DNA of 64,000 nt from Streptomyces sp. SID8374 (GTDB taxonomy: Bacteria; Actinomycetota; Actinomycetes; Streptomycetales; Streptomycetaceae). Position numbers and translations under genes: made by a program. The DNA is taken from assembly GCF_009865135.1 (NCBI RefSeq), contig NZ_WWGH01000002.1:1674001-1738000 (forward strand). The letters run 5' to 3'. This document shows, in pieces, positions 8,701 through 17,274 of the stretch (position 1 is its first letter; each line of letters starts with the position of its first letter). The notes beneath the pieces were generated by a model that saw only the letters and a list, made by a program, of their open reading frames with translations, searched no databases and had not been told where the DNA came from.

Positions 8701-9357
8701 ATGATCAAGCGATCCGGTGTACTGACCGCGATCGGTGCCGCCGTGGCATCCGTCGCCCTGGCCGTCCCCTCGGCCGTCGCCGCGCCGACCAGCTGGACCA
8801 TCACGCCGACCGGCGCCTTCACCGGCAGCGCCGGGGTGACCGTCCTGACCGACAACAACGGCAACAAGATCCAGTGTGCCTCCTCCGCGGCGTCGGGCTC
8901 GGCCCCCACGTCCCCGGTGGCCGGCTCCCCGGCGCAGCTCGCGTCCATCTCGGCGATCTCGTTCAACTCGCCCTGCACCGGGCCGTTCAGCTCCACGTGG
9001 ACCGTGGCCACCACGCCCCCGTGGCAGATCTGGGGCCTGGACTACGCGGCGGGAGCGGGCACCAACTCCACCGGCCAGGTGACCGGTGAGATCAGAGCCA
9101 TCAAGGCGAAGGTGACCGGGAGCAGCCTGCTGGGCCCGTGCACCTTCGACGTCACCGGCAAGGTCGCGGCCAAGTACAACAACCCGAGCACCGGCGGGAG
9201 CAACGGCACGCTGAACACGGCGGGCGGCGGTCTCACGCTGACCATCACCAACAAGGTCGGCGGCGGCTGCGGCATCGTCGGCACCACCGCCAGCTTCCAG
9301 GGCCTCTACACCATCGTGAACACGGCCTCCGGCAAGTCCCCGGTCATCAGCGGCTGA
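8701..9357 (+). CDS. Secreted hypothetical protein (218 aa)
   Basis: The ATG at 8701 opens a 218-residue protein with a clear Sec signal (MIKRSGVLTAIGAAVASVAL, cleavage near AVAAP at about residue 29). The mature chain is small-residue and Thr/Ser/Asn-rich, with cysteines at KIQCASS, SPCTG, GPCTF and GGCGIV that could form two disulfides. It looks like an extracellular beta-sandwich. No enzyme motif was found. The gene is followed by a strong terminator at 9392-9426, so it is transcribed separately from the DUF6801-like gene. A role on the spore or cell surface is possible but unsupported. Confidence 0.8.
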   Translation: MIKRSGVLTAIGAAVASVALAVPSAVAAPTSWTITPTGAFTGSAGVTVLTDNNGNKIQCASSAASGSAPTSPVAGSPAQLASISAISFNSPCTGPFSSTWTVATTPPWQIWGLDYAAGAGTNSTGQVTGEIRAIKAKVTGSSLLGPCTFDVTGKVAAKYNNPSTGGSNGTLNTAGGGLTLTITNKVGGGCGIVGTTASFQGLYTIVNTASGKSPVISG

Positions 9358-9391
9358 TCTCCACCGCCCCCGATGCTCAGGACCTGAGCGT

Positions 9392-9426
9392 GGTGCCCGG
9401 CCGTGCGCCCTCGGCGGCCGGGCACC
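9392..9426 (+). terminator. Strong rho-independent-type terminator
   Basis: GGTGCCCGGCC and GGCCGGGCACC form a perfect 11-bp stem with a 13-nt loop, followed by a TCCGCTCCTTTTC tail. It lies 35 bp after the stop of the 218-aa secreted protein. Confidence 0.8.
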
Positions 9427-9450
9427 TCCGCTCCTTTTCACTCACTCGCC

Positions 9451-9475
9451 GACAACTCCGCAGGGGCGGAATTGT
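9451..9475. repeat. Imperfect inverted repeat GACAACTCCGC / GCGGAATTGTC
   Basis: Eleven-base arms with one mismatch surround a 3-nt spacer, between the terminator and the start of the next secreted-protein gene. Such a short spacer fits a protein-binding site or a second terminator stem. Its distance from the start at 9671 (about 195 bp) makes an operator role only tentative. Confidence 0.35.
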
Positions 9476-9670
9476 CATCGCCTGCTAAAGAACTCGCTCC
9501 CCTGAAACGGCGGAATTCCCGGCTCTTCCCAGGCGCCCGATGGTGTGCGTAGCGTACCGGGCGGTAGGAGGATCATTCCGAGCCCGCCCGAAAGGCCGTT
9601 GCCGAGAAGTGGACCCATTTCGCAGCCATCGAACCGATGGGCCCGAGCGCGCCGGAAGGACACCATCCAT

Positions 9671-11182
9671 ATGACCGTCGATGCACGCGCCGCGGTGAGG
9701 CGACCGCTCCACCTGGCCGTGGGCGGGGCACTCGTCGTCGCCACCGCGCTCATTCCGAGCGCCGAATCGGTGGCGGCCGACCAGACGTCCGAAGTCACCC
9801 TTCCCTATACGTGCCAGTTCCCCTCCGGCACGGAGAAGGCCGACGTCGCGGTCCGGGCGGTGCTGCCTGTCTCGGCCCGGACGGGGGAGGAGATCCGCCC
9901 CGGTGACGTCTCCGTCGAGGTGGCGCTGGAACGGTCGGCGCTGGCGCAGTTCACGGCAGTGGAGGCGGCCACCCTCTCGGCCGTCGCCGAGCTGACCGTA
10001 CGCAACACCGTCGGCGAACACACCGCCGACGCCTCATGGCAGCAGCTCGAAGCTCCGGCGGTCACCCTGCCGCCGGGGGGCGAGGAGGGTGTGGTGCTCG
10101 CCGCCACCGGCGACGTACCCACCGTCACGTTCTCCACCCCCGGCCGCGCCATCATCGCCCCGGCCGCGCTCAGCCTCACCTTCGCCTCCTTCACCCAGGA
10201 CGGCACCCCGACCTCGCCCCCGGAGCTCGCCGTCGCCTGCGAACCCGCCGACGACGAGGAGCGCCCGCTCGCCCGCATCACCGTCCGCGACAGCGCCGGT
10301 CCGACGGCCCCGTCGCCGGGCCCGGACGACCCGGCGCCCGGAAAGGACCCGGCCGAGAAGCCCGGCAAGCCGTCCCGTCCGGCCCCCGGACTCGACCCGG
10401 ACGCCCACCGGAAGATCGACGACCTCACCGAGGCGCGCCTCGAAGCCCTCGACGACGAGGACCCCGGCAGCTGCCCGATCGAGATCCCGCCCGAGTGGGT
10501 GATGACCACGGCGGAGACGTACGCGGCCGGGTACGCCAACGCCGTGAAGCTGGACGGAGCGGCAGCGCTGGGTCCGGCCTTCATGAAGGTGGTCCTCAAC
10601 AAGCGGTACATCAACGACTCCTGCGCCTCGACCGTCGACGTCACCTCCGAGGTGGAGTTCGCGTACGAGGGCAAGCGGCAGCTCCCGCCGACGAAGGCCA
10701 CCTTCCTCAGCTACGGGTTCATGCCGACCACCGCCACGATGGTGCTGGAACAGGTGGGGCCGCCGGCCGTCGTCCAGACCCACACGGTCACCAACACCCC
10801 GACCTACCCCGAGGAATCCACGGTCACCGCCCAGCTCTCCATGCGCCTGTACGACGTGAAGGTGAACGGTGTTCCGCTGGACGTCGGCCCGAACTGCCGC
10901 ACGGAACGGCCCTTCGAGCAGGTCCTGAAGGGATACGGCCAGAGCTATCCGCCGGCCGGTTATCTCGTGGCGTACGGCGGAAATCTGACCGGCTACGCGC
11001 ATATCCCGCCGTTCAAGGGGTGCGGGGTCGGCGAGAATCTCGACCCGCTCTTCACCTCCGCCATCTCCAGCGTCGGCAAGAAGGCCGACAACTACACCAA
11101 GATGACGCAGGCCCCGCTCTGTGTGGCGACCAACCCGGACGGGCCGGACTGCCCGCCGAAGGTGCCGAAGCCCGAGCGGTGA
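9671..11182 (+). CDS. Secreted protein with DUF6801-like N-terminal domain (503 aa)
   Basis: The ATG at 9671 follows GGAAGGA and opens a 503-residue protein with a signal peptide (cleavage near SVAAD, about residue 36). The first mature domain (to about residue 200) begins LPYTCQFPSGTEKADVAV and ends with paired cysteines (AVACEP); this resembles the DUF6801 domain of actinobacterial secreted proteins. A Pro/Asp-rich linker (residues about 215-255) leads to a second domain of about 240 residues with several cysteines and no recognised motif. The gene ends 111 bp before the mceG start on the same strand, so it may be functionally tied to the mce locus. Function unknown. Confidence 0.75.
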   Translation: MTVDARAAVRRPLHLAVGGALVVATALIPSAESVAADQTSEVTLPYTCQFPSGTEKADVAVRAVLPVSARTGEEIRPGDVSVEVALERSALAQFTAVEAATLSAVAELTVRNTVGEHTADASWQQLEAPAVTLPPGGEEGVVLAATGDVPTVTFSTPGRAIIAPAALSLTFASFTQDGTPTSPPELAVACEPADDEERPLARITVRDSAGPTAPSPGPDDPAPGKDPAEKPGKPSRPAPGLDPDAHRKIDDLTEARLEALDDEDPGSCPIEIPPEWVMTTAETYAAGYANAVKLDGAAALGPAFMKVVLNKRYINDSCASTVDVTSEVEFAYEGKRQLPPTKATFLSYGFMPTTATMVLEQVGPPAVVQTHTVTNTPTYPEESTVTAQLSMRLYDVKVNGVPLDVGPNCRTERPFEQVLKGYGQSYPPAGYLVAYGGNLTGYAHIPPFKGCGVGENLDPLFTSAISSVGKKADNYTKMTQAPLCVATNPDGPDCPPKVPKPER

Positions 11183-11293
11183 CCGTGTCCGGCACCGGTC
11201 GACCAGCACAGGGCGAACACCACCTCCCACCTATTTCCGACAGCCGGAGCGCCGACAGATGACTTGGGTCACCACCACTTCGAAGGAGGGCCG

Positions 11294-12289
11294 ATGGGAA
11301 TCGAAGTAGTCGTCGAGGGCCTGACCAAATCCTTCGGCAAGCAGAACATCTGGCAGGACGTCAGCCTCACGCTGCCCGCCGGTGAAGTGAGTGTCATGCT
11401 CGGCCCTTCCGGCACCGGAAAGACCGTGTTCCTGAAATCCATCATCGGACTGCTCAAGCCCGAACAGGGTCGCGTCCTCATCAACGGCGTCGACATGGTG
11501 AACAGCTCCGAGCGCGACATCATGGAGACGCGGAAGCTCTTCGGCCTCATGTTCCAGGACGGGGCCCTCTTCGGCTCCATGTCCCTCTTCGACAACATAG
11601 CCTTCCCGCTGCGCGAGCACACCCGCAAGAAGGAATCCGAGATCCGCCGCATCGTCATGGAGCGGATCGACATCGTCGGACTGCTGGGCGCCGAGGGGAA
11701 GCTCCCGGGCGAGATATCCGGCGGCATGCGCAAACGCGCCGGCCTCGCCCGGGCCCTCGTCCTGGACCCGCAGATCATCCTCTGCGACGAACCGGACTCC
11801 GGACTCGACCCGGTCCGCACCGCGTACCTCTCGCAGCTCCTCATCGACCTCAACGCGCAGATCGACGCGACGATGCTGATCGTCACCCACAACCTCGACA
11901 TCGCGGCGACCGTCCCGGACAACATGGGGATGCTGTTCTGCCGCAACCTCGTCACCTTCGGGCCGCGCGAGGTGCTCCTCACCAGCGACACCCCGGTCGT
12001 CTCGCAGTTCCTCGCCGGACGCCGTGAGGGCCCCATCGGGATGTCCGAGGAGAAGGACGCCGCCACGCTCGCCGCCGAGCAGCAACGTAACGACTCCCTC
12101 GGCGGCACGGCCACGATCGCCGCTCCCCGGACCGTCGTCCCGCAGCTGGAGCCCTCGCCCGGGATGCCGGTACGCCAAGGGGCGCTGCGCCGCCGGGAGC
12201 GGGTCATGGCGATGATGGGCCAGCTGCCGGAGGCCGCCCGTACGGCCATCCTCAACAGCTACGCCCCGGCGGGGGGTGCGAGAGCGTGA
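11294..12289 (+). CDS. mceG: Mce-type ABC transporter ATPase (Mkl/MceG)
   Basis: The 331-residue ATPase powers lipid or sterol import by the downstream YrbE-Mce complex. It has Walker A GPSGTGKT (residues 37-44), the signature SGGMRKRAGLARAL, which is characteristic of the MlaF/MceG branch, and Walker B IILCDEPDSGLDP. A C-terminal extension of about 90 residues beyond the ATPase core is typical of MceG and may regulate it. The ATG at 11294 is chosen for the GAAGGAGGG ribosome site; an in-frame start at 11264 is less likely. Its stop overlaps the next GTG (GTGA), so it heads the mce operon. In many actinobacteria this gene is unlinked, so its linkage here is useful. Confidence 0.93.
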   Translation: MGIEVVVEGLTKSFGKQNIWQDVSLTLPAGEVSVMLGPSGTGKTVFLKSIIGLLKPEQGRVLINGVDMVNSSERDIMETRKLFGLMFQDGALFGSMSLFDNIAFPLREHTRKKESEIRRIVMERIDIVGLLGAEGKLPGEISGGMRKRAGLARALVLDPQIILCDEPDSGLDPVRTAYLSQLLIDLNAQIDATMLIVTHNLDIAATVPDNMGMLFCRNLVTFGPREVLLTSDTPVVSQFLAGRREGPIGMSEEKDAATLAAEQQRNDSLGGTATIAAPRTVVPQLEPSPGMPVRQGALRRRERVMAMMGQLPEAARTAILNSYAPAGGARA

Positions 12290-13140
12290 CCGCCCCGCTG
12301 CCGGTGCGGCCGCCCGAGCCGCCCGAGAAGCCCCCGCCGGCCCTCTCCGAGGCCCCCGAGCAGCGGCGCCCCAGCCGACTGCTCGCCCCGCTCCGGGAGA
12401 CCGGCAAGCTGTTCGCGCTCGGCATCGCCGTGGGCCGGGCCATCTTCCGCAGACCCTTCCAATTACGCGAGTTCATCGAGCAGTTCTGGTTCGTCGCCAG
12501 CGTCACGATCCTGCCCGCCGCCCTCGTCTCCATCCCGTTCGGTGCGGTCATCGCCCTCCAGGTCGGCTCGCTCACCCAGCAGCTCGGCGCCCAGTCCTTC
12601 ACCGGCGGTGCCAGCGTCCTCGCGGTGATCCAGCAGGCCAGCCCGATCATCGTGGCGCTGCTCATCTCCGGCGCCGCCGGTTCCGCGATCTGCGCCGACC
12701 TCGGCTCCCGCAAGATCCGCGAGGAGCTGGACGCGATGGAGGTCATGGGCGTCTCGCCCATCCAGCGCCTCGTCGTCCCGCGTGTCCTGGCCACCATGCT
12801 CGTCGCCGTCCTGCTCAACGGCCTGATCTCCGTGGTCGGCACGCTCGGCGGCTACTTCTTCAACGTGATCATGCAGGACGGCACCCCGGGCGCCTACCTC
12901 GCCAGCTTCTCCGCCCTCGCCCAACTGCCCGACCTGTACGTCAGCGAGTTCAAGGCCCTCATCTTCGGCTTCATCGCGGGCATCGTCGCCGCCCACCGGG
13001 GCCTGAACCCGCGCGGCGGCCCCAAGGGCGTCGGTGACGCGGTCAACCAGTCCGTCGTCATCACCTTCATGCTGCTGTTCTTCGTGAACATGGTCATCAC
13101 GGCGATCTACCTCCAGATCGTCCCCGCGAAGGGCGGCTGA
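12286..13140 (+). CDS. YrbE/MlaE-family permease subunit A
   Basis: This 284-residue integral membrane protein is the first of two MlaE-type permeases. It has a Pro/Glu-rich cytoplasmic N-terminus, an interface helix (REFIEQFWFVASVTILPAAL), and the conserved MlaE segment LISGAAGSAICADLGSRK followed by IREELDAMEVMGV, which contacts the ATPase. Several hydrophobic helices follow. It starts with a GTG overlapping the mceG stop. It would form the membrane channel with the next gene product and sit under the MCE proteins. Confidence 0.93.
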   Translation: MTAPLPVRPPEPPEKPPPALSEAPEQRRPSRLLAPLRETGKLFALGIAVGRAIFRRPFQLREFIEQFWFVASVTILPAALVSIPFGAVIALQVGSLTQQLGAQSFTGGASVLAVIQQASPIIVALLISGAAGSAICADLGSRKIREELDAMEVMGVSPIQRLVVPRVLATMLVAVLLNGLISVVGTLGGYFFNVIMQDGTPGAYLASFSALAQLPDLYVSEFKALIFGFIAGIVAAHRGLNPRGGPKGVGDAVNQSVVITFMLLFFVNMVITAIYLQIVPAKGG

Positions 13141-13145
13141 GACAG

Positions 13146-13949
13146 ATGGCGATGCTCAGCCGGCTGGACCGGTCCGGCGACCAACTCACCTTCTACGTAC
13201 GGGCCCTGGTCTGGATCCCGCGCACCCTGCGCCGCTACCTCAAGGAGGTGCAGCGGCTGCTCGCCGAGGTCGCCTTCGGCAGCGGCGGCCTCGGTGTCAT
13301 CGGCGGCACCATCGGCGTGATGGTCGCGATGACCCTCTTCACCGGCACGGTCGTCGGCCTCCAGGGGTACGCGGCCCTCGACCAGATCGGCACCTCGGCG
13401 TTCACCGGGTTCATCTCCGCCTACTTCAACACCCGCGAGATCGCCCCCCTGGTCGCCGGACTCGCCCTCTCCGCCACCGTCGGCGCGGGCTTCACCGCCC
13501 AGCTCGGCGCGATGCGGATCAACGAGGAGGTCGACGCGCTCGAAGCGATGGGCGTGCGGTCGATGCCGTACCTCGTCACCACCCGGATCATCGCCGGGGT
13601 CGTCGCGATCATCCCGCTGTACGCGATCGGGCTGCTCTCCTCGTACCTCGCCTCCCGCTACATCACCATCCTCTTCAACGGGCAGTCGGCGGGCACCTAC
13701 GACCACTATTTCAATCTCTTCCTCTCCCCGGACGACGTGCTGCTGTCGGTGCTCAAAGTGCTGATCTTCAGCGTGCTGGTGATCCTCGCCCACTGCTACT
13801 ACGGCTTCCACGCCACCGGCGGCCCCGCCGGGGTGGGGGTTGCCGTGGGCCGGTCGGTGCGCAACGCGATCGTGCTCATCAGCGTCACCGACTTCTTCCT
13901 CTCGCTCGCCATCTGGGGCGCCACGACGACGGTGAAGGTGGCCGGCTGA
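13146..13949 (+). CDS. YrbE/MlaE-family permease subunit B
   Basis: The second MlaE permease (267 residues) has the matching motif ALSATVGAGFTAQLGAMRI with NEEVDALEAMGVR, and about five hydrophobic helices. It is spaced 5 bp after subunit A and its TGA overlaps the ATG of the first MCE gene. The A/B pair is diagnostic of actinobacterial mce operons, where the two permeases pair as a heterodimer. Confidence 0.93.
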   Translation: MAMLSRLDRSGDQLTFYVRALVWIPRTLRRYLKEVQRLLAEVAFGSGGLGVIGGTIGVMVAMTLFTGTVVGLQGYAALDQIGTSAFTGFISAYFNTREIAPLVAGLALSATVGAGFTAQLGAMRINEEVDALEAMGVRSMPYLVTTRIIAGVVAIIPLYAIGLLSSYLASRYITILFNGQSAGTYDHYFNLFLSPDDVLLSVLKVLIFSVLVILAHCYYGFHATGGPAGVGVAVGRSVRNAIVLISVTDFFLSLAIWGATTTVKVAG

Positions 13950-15232
13950 TGAGCCCACGTTCCACGCGGACCGTCCGCCGCCGAGTTGCCGGAGTCGCCT
14001 TCCTGCTGGTCCCCGCCGTCCTGGTGTGGGTCTCGGTCTCGGTGTACGACAAGGACTTCCAGGACGACGCCACCGTCACCGTACGGACCGGCCCGGTCGG
14101 CAACGAGATGCACGACAACGCCGATGTGAAGCTGCGCGGGGTCGTCATCGGGCAGGTCAGGTCCATCGCCACCGACGGGGAGGGCGCCCGCCTCACCCTG
14201 GCCATCGATCCGGACAAGCTGGACCGCATCCCCGCCGACGTCACCGCGCAGATGCTGCCCACCACCCTCTTCGGCCAGCGGTTCGTCGCCCTCGTCCCGC
14301 CCCGCACCCCCTCCACCCGCACCCTGAGCGCGGGCGCGGTGATCCCGCAGGACCGCTCCAGCAACGCCATCGAACTCGAAGAGGTGCTGGACAACGTCCT
14401 GCCGCTGCTCACCGCCGTAAAGCCGGAGAAGCTCTCCGCCACCCTCAGCGCCGTCTCCCAGGCGCTCGAAGGGCGCGGCGAGAAGCTCGGCGAGACGCTG
14501 ACCACGCTGGACGCCCACCTGAAGAAGTTCAACCCCCAACTCCCCACGCTCAACGAGGACATCAAACAGCTCGTCAAGGTCAGCACGCTCTACGCGGACA
14601 CGGCCCCGGACATCCTCGACGCCCTCACCGACGCCACCACCACGAGCGGCACCATCGCCGAACAGGAGGAGCGGCTCGCCGCGTTGTACGGCACCACCAC
14701 CGCCTCCGCACGCGATGTGGCCTCCTTCCTGCGGGAGAACAAGGAGAACCTCATCCGGCTCTCCTCCTCCGGCCGCCCCACGCTCGAACTCCTCGCCAAG
14801 TACGCCGACTCGTTCCCCTGCACCCTGCGTACGGTCGCCGGTTTCGTGCCCGCCATGGACAAGGCGCTCGGCAAGGGCACGGACCAGCCGGGGCTGCACG
14901 TGAGCGTCAAGTCCGTTCCCTCCCAGGGGAAGTACGTCCCCGGCAAGGACACCCCGGTCTACAACTCCACCGGCGGTCCGCGCTGTTACTCGGTGCCGTA
15001 CGTCGGCAAGGGCGGCGCCCCGACCGCCGACACCCGCCGGGCGGCCGACGTCACCGCTCCGCCCCCCGCCGCCCGGGACACCGCCCTCGGCCTGCCCAAC
15101 TCACCCCAGGAGTCCCGGCTCGTCAACGAGTTGGTGGCCCCCTCACTGAAAGTCCAGCCGCAGACCCTGCCCGACTGGAGCAGCGTGCTCATCGGTCCGG
15201 CCTTCCGCGGTGCGGAGGTGAAGCTCAAGTGA
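13949..15232 (+). CDS. mceA: MCE family protein, position A
   Basis: The 427-residue protein has one N-terminal membrane anchor (residues about 10-32) and an MCE/MlaD domain at about 40-120 (KLRGVVIGQVRSI, then LPTTLFGQRFVALVPP). A long helical region follows, with LSATLSAVSQALEG and KLGETLTTL heptad-like segments. The C-terminal third is Pro-rich with two cysteines. MCE proteins A-F assemble as a heterohexamer that forms a lipid-conducting tunnel through the cell envelope. Its stop overlaps the next start (GTGA). Confidence 0.93.
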   Translation: MSPRSTRTVRRRVAGVAFLLVPAVLVWVSVSVYDKDFQDDATVTVRTGPVGNEMHDNADVKLRGVVIGQVRSIATDGEGARLTLAIDPDKLDRIPADVTAQMLPTTLFGQRFVALVPPRTPSTRTLSAGAVIPQDRSSNAIELEEVLDNVLPLLTAVKPEKLSATLSAVSQALEGRGEKLGETLTTLDAHLKKFNPQLPTLNEDIKQLVKVSTLYADTAPDILDALTDATTTSGTIAEQEERLAALYGTTTASARDVASFLRENKENLIRLSSSGRPTLELLAKYADSFPCTLRTVAGFVPAMDKALGKGTDQPGLHVSVKSVPSQGKYVPGKDTPVYNSTGGPRCYSVPYVGKGGAPTADTRRAADVTAPPPAARDTALGLPNSPQESRLVNELVAPSLKVQPQTLPDWSSVLIGPAFRGAEVKLK

Positions 15233-16260
15233 AACGCCGCTCCCTCGCGGGACCGCTCACCAAGTCCCTCGTCTTCGTCCTGGTGACCGTCCTCGCCACC
15301 ACCGTCCTCGGGCTCTCCATCGCCAACACGGGCGTGGGCGACACCACGACGTACAAGGCGCGCTTCACCGACGCCACCGGGCTCATCCCCGGCGACAGTG
15401 TCCGCATCGCCGGGGTGAAGGTCGGCCAGGTCGAGTCCGTACGGGTGGCCGACCGCCGGGTCGCCGAGGTCACCTTCGGCGTACGCAAGGGCCGTACGCT
15501 CCCCGCCTCGGTGACGGCCTCCATCAAGTACCTCAACATGGTCGGCCAGCGCTATGTCGCCCTGGACCGGGGCGCCGGACCGGTCGGCCGGACCTTCGCC
15601 GCCGGGGCCACCATCCCGCTCTCCCGCACCACCCCGGCCCTCGACCTCACCCAGCTCTTCAACGGTTTCCAGCCCCTCTTCGAGGGGTTGTCCCCGCCGG
15701 ACGTCAACCAGCTGGCGAACTCCATCGTCCAGGTCCTCCAGGGCGAGGGCGGCACCGTCGACTCCATCCTGCGCCACGTCGGCTCGCTCACCACCACCGT
15801 CGCCGCCAAGGACAAGGTGATCGGCGAGGTGATCAGGAACCTCAACACGGTCCTCAAGACGGTCAACGACCGGGAGGCCGGGTTCGACGACCTCGTCGTC
15901 ACCCTGGAGAAGCTGGTCTCCGGCTTCTCCGGCGACCGCGAACCGCTCGGCGAGGCCGTCACCGCGATGGGCGCCCTGACCACGGTCACCGCGGACCTCT
16001 TCCAGGACGGCCGGAAGCCGCTCAAGGACGACATCCGCCAACTGGGTCGGCTCAGCGACCAGTTGGACAAGGGGACACCCCAGATCGAGAACTTCCTCGA
16101 CAGGACCCCGGCCAAGATGGAGGCCATCAGCCGCCTCACCTCCTACGGCTCCTGGCTCAACCTCTACCTCTGCGAGGCCAAGGTCGGCGGGGTGGCCACC
16201 GACGACGGCTCCACGCCCCCCACCGGCATCGCCATCACCCAGCCGAGGTGCCTGGCATGA
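15229..16260 (+). CDS. mceB: MCE family protein, position B
   Basis: A GTG at 15229 overlapping the previous stop begins a 343-residue protein with an N-terminal anchor (about residues 12-30) and the MCE domain motif GDSVRIAGVKVGQVESV, then SIKYLNMVGQRYVAL. The rest is a long amphipathic helix region (VNQLANSIVQVLQGEGG and on). A C-terminal CEAK...RCLA cysteine pair is typical of position B/C proteins. Its ATGA overlap with the next gene indicates coupled translation. Confidence 0.92.
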   Translation: MKRRSLAGPLTKSLVFVLVTVLATTVLGLSIANTGVGDTTTYKARFTDATGLIPGDSVRIAGVKVGQVESVRVADRRVAEVTFGVRKGRTLPASVTASIKYLNMVGQRYVALDRGAGPVGRTFAAGATIPLSRTTPALDLTQLFNGFQPLFEGLSPPDVNQLANSIVQVLQGEGGTVDSILRHVGSLTTTVAAKDKVIGEVIRNLNTVLKTVNDREAGFDDLVVTLEKLVSGFSGDREPLGEAVTAMGALTTVTADLFQDGRKPLKDDIRQLGRLSDQLDKGTPQIENFLDRTPAKMEAISRLTSYGSWLNLYLCEAKVGGVATDDGSTPPTGIAITQPRCLA

Positions 16261-17273
16261 CCCTCACCCCCGTCCGGGAACGCAACCCGGTCGCCGTCGC
16301 CCTCGTCGGACTCCTCGTCCTCACCCTCCTCGGCCTCGCCGCCTGGCGGGCCGACTCCCTCCCCTTCATCGGCGGCGGTACGACGTACAGCGCCGACTTC
16401 ACCGAATCCGCCGGGCTCTCCGACGGCGACGAGGTACGGATCGCCGGAGTGAAGGTCGGCAAGGTCACCGGGGTCTCGCTCGACGGGCCCCGCGTGAAGG
16501 TCGACTTCAAGGTCGAGGACGCCTGGATCGGCAACGCCTCCACCGTGGGCATCGCCGTCAAGACCCTCCTCGGCGAGAAGTACCTCGCCGTCGATCCGCT
16601 CGGCAACGCCCCGCAGGACCCCGGCTCCCGCATCGCCGCGAGCCGCACGACCTCCCCGTACGACGTCACCCAGGCGTTCAACGGGCTCGGCGAGACCATC
16701 GAGGAGATCGACACCGACCAGCTCGCCAAGAGCTTCGAGACGATCTCCGCCACCTTCAAGGACTCCCCGCCCCATGTCCGCAGCGCGGCGGAAGGGCTCT
16801 CCGCCCTCTCCCGTACGGTCTCCCAGCGCGACGCCCAGCTGGCCACCCTGCTCCGGAGCAGCAAACGCCTCACGAAGACCCTCGCGGGCAAGAACAGCAG
16901 CTTCGAGACCCTCCTGGAGGACGGGAACCTGCTGCTCGGCGAGATCCAGGCCCGCCGCGACGCCATCCACCTGCTGCTCACCGGCACCCGCAGCCTCGGC
17001 GTCCAGCTCACCGGACTCGTCGAGGACAACGACAAGCAGCTCGGTCCGACCCTCGCCTCCCTCGGCCGGGTCACCGCCGTCCTCGCGAAGAACCGCAAGA
17101 GCCTGGACAAGGTCCTCGCCATGACCGGCTCGTACAGCCGGCTCGTCGGCAACACCCTGGGCAACGGGCGGTGGTTCGACACATACGCCTGTGGAGTCGT
17201 CCCCCGGAACTACCTTCCCGCCGGCACACCCCCGGCGACCGGATGCATGCCACCGAAGCAAGGCGGCCGCTGA
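16257..17273 (+). CDS. mceC: MCE family protein, position C
   Basis: The 338-residue protein has an N-terminal anchor (VAVALVGLLVLTLLGLAAW) and the MCE domain motif GDEVRIAGVKVGKVTGV followed by TLLGEKYLAV. Long helical segments follow and the C-terminus has the cysteine pair YACGV/TGCMP. The ATG at 16257 overlaps the mceB stop and has GAGG at 8 nt. A GTG 9 nt upstream is an alternative start. Confidence 0.92.
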   Translation: MTLTPVRERNPVAVALVGLLVLTLLGLAAWRADSLPFIGGGTTYSADFTESAGLSDGDEVRIAGVKVGKVTGVSLDGPRVKVDFKVEDAWIGNASTVGIAVKTLLGEKYLAVDPLGNAPQDPGSRIAASRTTSPYDVTQAFNGLGETIEEIDTDQLAKSFETISATFKDSPPHVRSAAEGLSALSRTVSQRDAQLATLLRSSKRLTKTLAGKNSSFETLLEDGNLLLGEIQARRDAIHLLLTGTRSLGVQLTGLVEDNDKQLGPTLASLGRVTAVLAKNRKSLDKVLAMTGSYSRLVGNTLGNGRWFDTYACGVVPRNYLPAGTPPATGCMPPKQGGR

Positions 17274-17274
17274 C

